Below, piece by piece: positions 1 to 4,341 of a stretch of 5,396 nt of DNA. The stretch's first letter is position 1; the number at the start of each line of letters is the position of its first letter. Source of the DNA: Akkermansia muciniphila (GTDB lineage Bacteria > Pseudomonadota > Gammaproteobacteria > Burkholderiales > Burkholderiaceae_C). The position numbers and the translations under genes were made by a program. The notes beneath the pieces were generated by a model. That model was not told the DNA's origin. It worked only from the letters and a program-made list of their open reading frames with translations, and ran no database searches. The stretch covers positions 1 through 5,396 of the forward strand of contig CALPVM020000173.1 in NCBI GenBank assembly GCA_943327015.2, written 5' to 3'.

Positions 1-760
1 ATCCATGGTGTATGCCACTTCCAGCATTGCTATTCTGTCCTTTATTGTGTGGGCGCACCACATGTTCACAACCGGTATGCCGGTAACTGGTCAGCTGTTT
101 TTCATGTACGCCACCATGCTGATTGCAGTGCCAACCGCAGTTAAGATTTTTAACTGGATTGCTACTATGTGGCAAGGTTCCATGACTTTTGAAACCCCCA
201 TGCTGTTTGCGGTAGGTTTTATTTTCGTGTTTACCATGGGCGGCTTTACCGGTTTGATTCTGGCAATGGCTCCTATTGACATCCAACTGCAAGATACTTA
301 CTACGTGGTTGCGCACTTCCACTATGTGTTGGTAGCAGGTTCGTTGTACGCTATGTTTGCAGGTGTGTACTATTGGTTGCCCAAATGGACCGGTGTGATG
401 TACAGCGAAACACGCGGCAAAATCCATTTTTGGTGGTCTTTGATTGCTTTTAACGTTACCTTCTTCCCCATGCACTTCTTGGGTCTGGCTGGTATGCCCC
501 GTCGTTATGCCGACTACCCCATGCAGTTTGCAGACTTTAACGCCATTGCAACCGTAGGTGCTTTTGCATTCGGTTTGGCACAGGTTTACTTCTTCGTATT
601 TGTCATCATTCCTGCCATGATGGGTAAAGGCGAGAAAGCACCGCAAAAACCATGGGAAGCAGCCGAAGGTCTGGAGTGGGAAGTTCCATCGCCTGCACCG
701 TTCCATACCTTTGAAACCCCACCTAAATTGGATGCAACTGCAACCAAAGTGATTGGATAA
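1..760 (+). CDS. ctaD: Cytochrome c oxidase subunit I, C-terminal part (5' end outside window)
   Basis: Catalytic subunit of the aa3-type oxidase in the inner membrane; it reduces O2 to water and pumps protons. The frame enters open at base 2 and stops with TAA at 758-760. About half the usual ~530 residues are present. Seen in order: the CuB histidine pair in WAHHMF (bases 56-61); the K-channel lysine in PTAVKIFNW (143-145); DTYYVVAHFHYV with the heme a3 and heme a ligand histidines (314-316 and 320-322); and GMPRRYADYP, whose two arginines contact heme propionates in the family. The K-channel lysine and this signature place it in the A-type heme-copper oxidases. The proximal metal-site position reads Gln-Asp rather than the His-Asp of mitochondrial enzymes. 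The tail after the last helix (SPAPFHTFETPP) is the form I associate with beta/gamma-proteobacteria. The missing 5' end is only the window edge. The third CuB histidine and the D-channel lie upstream and cannot be checked. Confidence 0.98.
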   Translation, partial: SMVYATSSIAILSFIVWAHHMFTTGMPVTGQLFFMYATMLIAVPTAVKIFNWIATMWQGSMTFETPMLFAVGFIFVFTMGGFTGLILAMAPIDIQLQDTYYVVAHFHYVLVAGSLYAMFAGVYYWLPKWTGVMYSETRGKIHFWWSLIAFNVTFFPMHFLGLAGMPRRYADYPMQFADFNAIATVGAFAFGLAQVYFFVFVIIPAMMGKGEKAPQKPWEAAEGLEWEVPSPAPFHTFETPPKLDATATKVIG

Positions 761-763
761 GCC

Positions 764-877
764 ATGCAGTCTCCAGACCAAAAAAAGACCAACGTTAAAA
801 CCGGACTCATTCTTCTGTCTGTTGTGCTGGTCTTTTTTCTGGGGTTTGTGGCTAAAGTTGTACTACTGAGTTCATAA
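764..877 (+). CDS. Cytochrome oxidase small assembly protein, 37-residue single-pass membrane protein
   Basis: A 37-residue reading frame fills the gap between ctaD and ctaG. ATG at 764 comes 3 bases after the ctaD stop, and TAA is at 875-877, 3 bases before the ctaG ATG. A GGA at 755-757 sits 6 bases before the start. The protein has a short polar N-terminus rich in Lys and Gln (residues 1-13), then one hydrophobic helix (about 14-35, GLILLSVVLVFFLGFVAKVV) and almost no C-terminal tail. That composition, the tight spacing and the position match the tiny 'cytochrome oxidase small assembly protein' found between these genes in Burkholderiales. The family is recalled from memory, not searched. 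It is probably translated with ctaD and ctaG from one mRNA. The exact role is unknown; help with subunit I or CtaG assembly is inferred from position only. It is short enough for many gene finders to miss. Confidence 0.82.
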   Translation: MQSPDQKKTNVKTGLILLSVVLVFFLGFVAKVVLLSS

Positions 878-880
878 GCT

Positions 881-1474
881 ATGAATTTAAAGCGCGCAAA
901 CCTCCAAATGGTCGGTAAGCTCACGGTTGTAACTTTGGGCATGTTCGCTTTTGGTTATGCACTAGTGCCTATCTATAAAGCAATTTGTGAGGTCACTGGC
1001 ATTAATGTTCTTGCTTTGGGTGAGCAAGTTTTATCTGGCAAAGACAAAACAACAACATCTAATTCACAGATTGATACCAGCCGCACTATCACAGTGGAGT
1101 TTGATGCCAATAGCCGCGGTCCTTGGGACTTTAAACCGGCGCAACGTTTTGTAGAAGTGCATCCAGGTGAATTAACCACCGTGATGTATGAGTTTCAAAA
1201 CATACAAAACCGGCGCATGGCTGCACAAGCGATTCCAAGTTATGCACCACAGCAAGCCTCGGCGCATTTTAATAAACTAGAATGTTTTTGTTTTAACCAG
1301 TACATTCTTGAGCCTGGTGAAAAAAAATCTTGGCCGGTTGCTTTCGTAATCGACCCTAAAATTTCAAAAGATGTAAAAACAATTACATTGTCGTACACAT
1401 TTTTTGAAGTCGGTGGTAAAACACCTCCAGCCCCTGTTGCAAGCGTTCATAATTCAGCAACCAATGGGGGTTAA
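881..1474 (+). CDS. ctaG: Cytochrome c oxidase assembly protein CtaG/COX11 (CuB copper chaperone)
   Basis: Membrane-anchored copper chaperone that delivers Cu(I) to the CuB site of subunit I. At 197 residues it has the usual family length. One N-terminal membrane helix (about residues 12-31) is followed by the conserved Cys36 in YKAICEVTG. The periplasmic Ig-like COX11 domain spans about 68-180. Its copper-binding CFCF motif is at residues 135-138 (bases 1283-1294), followed by the conserved EPGEKKSWPVAFVIDP segment (144-159). All three family cysteines are present, so it looks functional. ATG 881 gives the normal short cytoplasmic N-terminus; Met10 (908) would cut close to the helix. The ribosome binding site is weak (CTGAG at 866-870), so coupling to the upstream miniprotein is likely. 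The stop overlaps the next start as TAATG. The C-terminal ~18 residues are low-complexity and not conserved. Confidence 0.97.
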   Translation: MNLKRANLQMVGKLTVVTLGMFAFGYALVPIYKAICEVTGINVLALGEQVLSGKDKTTTSNSQIDTSRTITVEFDANSRGPWDFKPAQRFVEVHPGELTTVMYEFQNIQNRRMAAQAIPSYAPQQASAHFNKLECFCFNQYILEPGEKKSWPVAFVIDPKISKDVKTITLSYTFFEVGGKTPPAPVASVHNSATNGG

Positions 1475-1695
1475 TGGTGAGTAACAAACTTTTGCCCACC
1501 ACTACCAGTTCTCCATCGTTTTTTCGTAGTATCAAATTGGTGGCTTGGTCGTTTTTGGGGGTCAGAAGCAGGCAAGGTTACCAAGAAGATTTAACCAAGG
1601 TTAATCCTTTGCATGTGGTGTTAATTGGTATTGTTGGTACATTTTTGTTTGTGGTTGGTCTGATTTTTTTGGTCAACTGGGTGGTAGCAAAGTAA
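1474..1695 (+). CDS. DUF2970 family small membrane protein
   Basis: A 73-residue protein in the position that DUF2970 proteins occupy between ctaG and ctaE. An N-terminal polar stretch (1-15) leads into a basic, aromatic segment FFRSIKLVAWSFLGVRSRQG (16-35). Then comes a conserved-looking EDLTKVNPLHVV linker (38-49) and one membrane helix (about 47-71) ending in a lysine. The SFLGVR...NPLHVV pattern is what I recognise as DUF2970; the assignment is by memory. Function is unknown; the context suggests assembly or stability of the oxidase. The start is ambiguous. ATG 1474 overlaps the ctaG stop by one base and lies only 3 bases after a GGGGG run (1466-1470). GTG 1477 is 6 bases from that run, a better spacing, and gives a 72-residue protein. 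Either way translation is probably coupled to ctaG. Confidence 0.85.
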   Translation: MVSNKLLPTTTSSPSFFRSIKLVAWSFLGVRSRQGYQEDLTKVNPLHVVLIGIVGTFLFVVGLIFLVNWVVAK

Positions 1696-1697
1696 AC

Positions 1698-1713
1698 TCC
1701 TGCAACTGCAGGA
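1698..1713. repeat. Short perfect palindrome between the DUF2970 gene and ctaE
   Basis: TCCTGCA (1698-1704) and TGCAGGA (1707-1713) are perfect inverted repeats separated by two bases, just after the DUF2970 stop. As RNA this would form a 6-bp stem with an AACT loop. No T-run follows, so it is not an intrinsic terminator. It could be an mRNA processing or stability element or a protein site; which one, if any, cannot be told from sequence. Confidence 0.4.
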
Positions 1714-1731
1714 AATAAGATTTAAGTATTG

Positions 1732-1738
1732 AGAAGGA
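1732..1738 (+). promoter_or_regulatory. Ribosome binding site of ctaE
   Basis: AGAAGGA lies 9 bases before the ctaE ATG at 1748. It is the clearest Shine-Dalgarno sequence in the window. Together with the 52-base gap it suggests that subunit III is translated independently, unlike the coupled genes before it. Confidence 0.75.
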
Positions 1739-1747
1739 AAAATATCC

Positions 1748-2629
1748 ATGAGTTCAGCAGCACACGGAACAACGCCATACTATTTTGTACCTGGGCCATC
1801 AAGACACCCGGTTATGGCCGCTATAGGTCTGTTTTTTGTCATTTTGGGTGCCGGTCAATGGATTAACGGTGCCACTTGGGGTATGTATTCGTTAGCCTTT
1901 GGCATGGCATGGTGGCTGGTTGTTTTGTACCAGTGGTTTGGTGACGCTATTTCTGAGAGTCAAACTGGCCAATATGGTCACAAAATTGACTATTCTTTCC
2001 GCTGGAGCATGAGCTGGTTTATCTTCTCTGAAGTCATGTTCTTTGGTGCATTTTTTGCTGCTCTGTGGTGGGCACGTGCACATTCTGTACCTGCTTTAGG
2101 TAGCCTTGAAAACTCTTTGCTTTGGCCAGACTTTAAGGCTGTGTGGCCTAGCGTTGTTGCAGGTGCTACCGCGTCGCCAGCAGGAATCGTAGAACCGTTC
2201 ACAACGATGGGCCCATTTTGGTTGCCTACCATCAACACTGCATTGTTGTTAACATCGGGTGTTACCTTAACTATTGCCCACCACGCCTTAATTGACAACA
2301 ACCGCAGCAAAACCATTACCTTTATGTGGTTAACAGTGTTGTTGGGTGTAGTATTCCTGTGTGTGCAAGGTTATGAGTACTACCATGCTTACACAGCCTA
2401 CAACCTCAAACTCAGCTCTGGCATTTTTGGTTCAACTTTTTACATGCTCACTGGTTTTCACGGTTTCCACGTGTTTGTCGGTATGTTAATGCTGTTGTTT
2501 ATTACTCTGCGTTTGCAAAAAGGCCATTTCACTCCAGAGCGCCATTTCGGTTTTGAAGGTGCTGCCTGGTATTGGCACTTTGTTGATGTGGTGTGGCTTG
2601 GCTTGTATGTTTTGGTCTATTGGTTGTAA
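1748..2629 (+). CDS. ctaE: Cytochrome c oxidase subunit III
   Basis: Core membrane subunit of the aa3 oxidase. It carries no metal and protects subunit I against turnover-linked inactivation. At 293 residues it has the typical length for the long bacterial form. Seven membrane helices are expected and visible as hydrophobic blocks. Signatures in order: HPV near the N-terminus (20-22); SEVMFFGAFFAALWWAR with the conserved glutamate at 95; LLLTSGVTLTIAHHAL (167-181); GYEYYHAY (208-215); GFHGFHVFVG (236-245); and HFVDVVWLGLYVLVYW (277-292) closing the protein. A long loop between helices (about 112-160, proline- and alanine-rich) is the form I recall from beta- and gamma-proteobacteria. The start at 1748 is set by the AGAAGGA site before it. 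The stop is followed 15 bases later by the A-tract of a terminator, so ctaE is the last gene of this + strand transcript. Confidence 0.98.
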   Translation: MSSAAHGTTPYYFVPGPSRHPVMAAIGLFFVILGAGQWINGATWGMYSLAFGMAWWLVVLYQWFGDAISESQTGQYGHKIDYSFRWSMSWFIFSEVMFFGAFFAALWWARAHSVPALGSLENSLLWPDFKAVWPSVVAGATASPAGIVEPFTTMGPFWLPTINTALLLTSGVTLTIAHHALIDNNRSKTITFMWLTVLLGVVFLCVQGYEYYHAYTAYNLKLSSGIFGSTFYMLTGFHGFHVFVGMLMLLFITLRLQKGHFTPERHFGFEGAAWYWHFVDVVWLGLYVLVYWL

Positions 2630-2644
2630 TTGCGCTTAGCACCC

Positions 2645-2674
2645 AAAAAAAGGCACCGCTTGCGGTGCCTTTTT
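2645..2674. terminator. Bidirectional intrinsic terminator between ctaE and the DUF2909 gene
   Basis: GGCACCGC (2652-2659) and GCGGTGCC (2662-2669) form a perfect GC-rich stem; the innermost C-G pair would open to give a CTTG loop. Seven A bases lead in (2645-2651) and five T bases follow (2670-2674), so each strand has a U-run after the hairpin. It lies between two convergent genes, 15 bases after the ctaE stop and 12 bases beyond the DUF2909 stop, and can end both transcripts. It also separates the ctaD-ctaE transcript from the SURF1-ctaA block. Confidence 0.93.
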
Positions 2675-2686
2675 AATTGGATCCAA

Positions 2687-2908
2687 CTAGCGTCCCGGAG
2701 CTATTCCGGTTGGTTGGATAATGCCCATTTTCCAAGCTACAAGAATGCATAGAAACAAAATGATGGAAACGCCTACACGCAAAGCAAGTGCGTATGCCAT
2801 GCGCTTGGTTTTGGTGGGGGTATGTGTTCCACCACGAAGCATAAAAAATAATGCAGTAGCAAGGCTACCAAGAATGGCTAAAAAAGCGAGCGCTACTAAA
2901 TATGTCAT
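2687..2908 (-). CDS. DUF2909 'twin transmembrane' small membrane protein
   Basis: A 73-residue, two-helix membrane protein encoded against the rest of the locus. Helix 1 covers about residues 3-24. A short basic hydrophilic turn follows (25-37, GGTHTPTKTKR). Helix 2 covers about 40-60 and is followed by the tail MGIIQPTGIAPGR. The RMAYALALRVGVSI segment and the IQPTGIAP ending match my recollection of DUF2909, a family usually found beside cytochrome oxidase genes in Betaproteobacteria. No function is known; a role in oxidase assembly is inferred only from position. ATG is the complement of 2906-2908 and the stop is at 2687-2689. The ribosome binding site is poor: only GGA, 11 bases upstream. 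The start is 15 bases from the divergent SURF1 start, so its promoter must lie inside SURF1. The opposite-strand reading frame at 2721-2927 is rejected because it lacks family signatures. Confidence 0.87.
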   Translation of the reverse strand: MTYLVALAFLAILGSLATALFFMLRGGTHTPTKTKRMAYALALRVGVSIILFLCILVAWKMGIIQPTGIAPGR

Positions 2909-2911
2909 GCT

Positions 2912-2916
2912 AGGGA
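2912..2916 (+). promoter_or_regulatory. Ribosome binding site of SURF1
   Basis: AGGGA lies 7 bases before the SURF1 ATG at 2924 and supports that start. It falls within the 15-base gap between the two divergent start codons, inside a small palindrome (GGATTATCC, 2914-2922). Confidence 0.55.
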
Positions 2917-2923
2917 TTATCCA

Positions 2924-3664
2924 ATGAATGTAAAAATCAGATCATTACTGATTTTAATAGCAGCATTGCTAAGCGTTGTCATTACTGCTTCATTGGGTCG
3001 CTGGCAATTATCGCGCGCAGCAGAAAAAGAAAGTTTGCAAGCTTCCATCAGCGCCAAAGCTCAGATGCCCGTTCTTTATAATCAAGCTCTCGAGCAGGTT
3101 GTGCAGCCAGAAAGTTTGGTGCATCAACCGGCGGTGCTTGTGGGTCAGTGGCGTGCCGAAGCTACCGTGTACTTGGATAACAGGCAGTTAAACGGTAAAG
3201 TGGGGTTTTTTGTTTTTACCCCTTTGCAACTGGAAAATAGCAAGTTGTTGGTATGGGTGCAGCGCGGATGGGTGCCTCGTAACTTTATAAACCGTGAGCA
3301 GATTCCATCAATTGAAACAGTCCAAGGCAAGGTGCAGATAACCGGTCGCATAGCCCCGCCTCCCTCTAAGCTTTATGAGCCAGGTTCTGCAGTAACCGGG
3401 TTTATACGTCAAAATCTAGAGCTTGATTCACTGCAATTGCAAGGCAACGAACGGGTGTATTTAGCCATTTTGCAGCAGCAAGGTGATCCTAGTGAAGGAA
3501 TGCTGCGAGATTGGACTCCAATTAACTTTGGGGTACAAAAACACTATGGCTATGCTGCACAATGGTTTGGTTTGTGTGCTCTTATCGTTGTTTTGTTTGT
3601 GTGGTTTCAGATCATAAAACCGTTGTACAACCGTAATCAGAAAGTCTTTTCCCATGTCCAGTGA
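2924..3664 (+). CDS. surf1: SURF1 family cytochrome oxidase biogenesis protein
   Basis: Inner-membrane assembly factor. Bacterial SURF1 (Surf1/Shy1) proteins bind heme a and help place it in subunit I. At 246 residues, length and layout are typical: two membrane helices flanking a periplasmic domain. Helix 1 (about 6-24) runs into the signature SLGRWQLSRAAEK (23-35). The central domain has YLDNRQLNGKVGFFVFTPLQ (83-102), then WVQRGWVPRN (111-120), both hallmarks of the family, and YEPG (151-154). The C-terminal part has HYGYAAQWF (207-215), including the His-Tyr region linked to heme binding in the family, leading into helix 2 (about 213-231). ATG 2924 is supported by AGGGA 7 bases upstream; the nearby ATG at 2928 is out of frame. 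Its first codons also contain an inverted repeat and a candidate - strand promoter. It overlaps the next gene by 11 bases. Confidence 0.96.
   Translation: MNVKIRSLLILIAALLSVVITASLGRWQLSRAAEKESLQASISAKAQMPVLYNQALEQVVQPESLVHQPAVLVGQWRAEATVYLDNRQLNGKVGFFVFTPLQLENSKLLVWVQRGWVPRNFINREQIPSIETVQGKVQITGRIAPPPSKLYEPGSAVTGFIRQNLELDSLQLQGNERVYLAILQQQGDPSEGMLRDWTPINFGVQKHYGYAAQWFGLCALIVVLFVWFQIIKPLYNRNQKVFSHVQ
2933..2955. repeat. Perfect 8-bp inverted repeat in the first codons of SURF1
   Basis: AAAATCAG (2933-2940) and CTGATTTT (2948-2955) are exact inverted repeats separated by ATCATTA. The repeat starts 9 bases after the SURF1 ATG begins and covers codons 4-11. On the opposite strand it lies where transcription of the DUF2909 gene would begin. 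It could be an operator or an mRNA hairpin near the SURF1 start. It is AT-rich, so chance cannot be excluded. Confidence 0.45.
2954..2982 (-). promoter_or_regulatory. Candidate sigma-70 promoter for the DUF2909 gene
   Basis: Reading the - strand, ATGACA (2982-2977; 5 of 6 to TTGACA) is followed by a 17-base spacer and TATTAA (2959-2954; 4 of 6 to TATAAT). Transcription would begin near 2947, about 40 bases before the DUF2909 ATG, close to the centre of the inverted repeat at 2933-2955. Some promoter is required here because the gene begins 15 bases from SURF1. Consensus matches of this quality do occur by chance. Confidence 0.35.
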
Positions 3665-4340
3665 CAGCTCCCAAAATGACCAGCCACTGGCTATGACCGT
3701 ACATTCAATGCCCTTGGTTCCAGAACTGCAGAATTCAGCCGTGCGTACGCGCTACGGTCGATGGAAGATGTTACTTGTGTTGTTGGTATGTGCAGCACCT
3801 GTTATAGCGTCGTATTTTACGTATTATGTAATTCGGCCAGAAGGTCGACGCAACTTTGGTGAGCTGATCGACCCGCAACGCCCCATACCTGTTTTGACTG
3901 GCACAACCTTGGCTGGCGATCAGGTCAATTTGCAAAGTTTAAAAGGTCAGTGGTTGTTTGTAAGCGTAGCGGGTGGTGCTTGTGACGCAATGTGTGCCCA
4001 TCATCTGTATTTGCAGAGGCAACTTCGCGAAGGGTTGGGTAAAGATAAAGACCGTTTGGATTGGGTGTGGTTGGTTAATGACGATGCCCCAGTCAATAAA
4101 GATCTGCAACAAGCACTGCAAAATGCACGTGTTATTCGGGTTTCTAAACAACAACTGAGTGCATGGTTGCAACCGCAAACAGATCATGCATTGGCGGAGC
4201 ACTTGTATCTGGTCGATCCTATTGGTAACTGGATGATGCGTTTTCCAGCGCGGCTTGACAAGGAGCAGTTTCCAAAAGTAAAGCGTGATTTAGAGCGTGT
4301 TATGCGGGCCTCAGCCTTTTGGGATAAGGCTGGACGCTAG
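3654..4340 (+). CDS. SCO-like thioredoxin-fold membrane protein of the oxidase assembly cluster
   Basis: A 228-residue single-pass protein. The N-terminus (1-37) is polar and probably cytoplasmic. A membrane helix (about 38-59, MLLVLLVCAAPVIASYFTYY) is followed by a periplasmic domain with SCO/thioredoxin features. PVLTGTTLAGDQVNLQSLKG (79-98) resembles the start of the SCO fold. CDAMC gives a CxxxC pair at Cys110 and Cys114. EHLYLVDPIGNWMMRFP (182-198) matches the late SCO segment, with His183 and His178 as candidate third copper ligands. A conserved-looking WLVNDDAPV (139-147) lies between. It is not a full SCO1: the proline after CxxxC is absent and the Cys-to-His distance is shorter. I recall similar proteins at this position in Burkholderiales, often named only as transmembrane or SCO-family proteins. 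A role in CuA-site copper or thiol handling is inferred. The start overlaps the SURF1 end by 11 bases and has no clear ribosome binding site, so translation is probably coupled. Met14 and Met19 are possible later starts. Confidence 0.85.
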   Translation: MSSDSSQNDQPLAMTVHSMPLVPELQNSAVRTRYGRWKMLLVLLVCAAPVIASYFTYYVIRPEGRRNFGELIDPQRPIPVLTGTTLAGDQVNLQSLKGQWLFVSVAGGACDAMCAHHLYLQRQLREGLGKDKDRLDWVWLVNDDAPVNKDLQQALQNARVIRVSKQQLSAWLQPQTDHALAEHLYLVDPIGNWMMRFPARLDKEQFPKVKRDLERVMRASAFWDKAGR

Positions 4341-4341
4341 C

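Noticed and set aside
871..885. Inverted repeat TTCATA-AGC-TATGAA across the miniprotein stop and ctaG start
   Set aside because: Only 6 bp per arm, nearly all A/T, and largely made of the required stop and start codons; probably chance.
586..942. A 118-residue - strand reading frame across the ctaD end, miniprotein and ctaG start
   Set aside because: It lies opposite three well-supported + strand genes and its translation shows no domain.
1693..1721. Possible ctaE promoter with -10 TAAGAT at 1716-1721
   Set aside because: The -35 candidate matches only 3 of 6; too weak to call.
1990..2316. A 108-residue - strand reading frame opposite ctaE
   Set aside because: It is opposite a fully conserved region of subunit III and has no recognisable features.
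2824..2852. Possible SURF1 promoter with -10 AATAAT at 2847-2852
   Set aside because: The -10 matches 5 of 6, but no hexamer 16-18 bases upstream resembles TTGACA and there is no extended -10 TG.
2721..2927. A 68-residue + strand reading frame opposite the DUF2909 gene
   Set aside because: Its translation is basic and low in recognisable structure, while the - strand frame gives a two-helix membrane protein with DUF2909 features.
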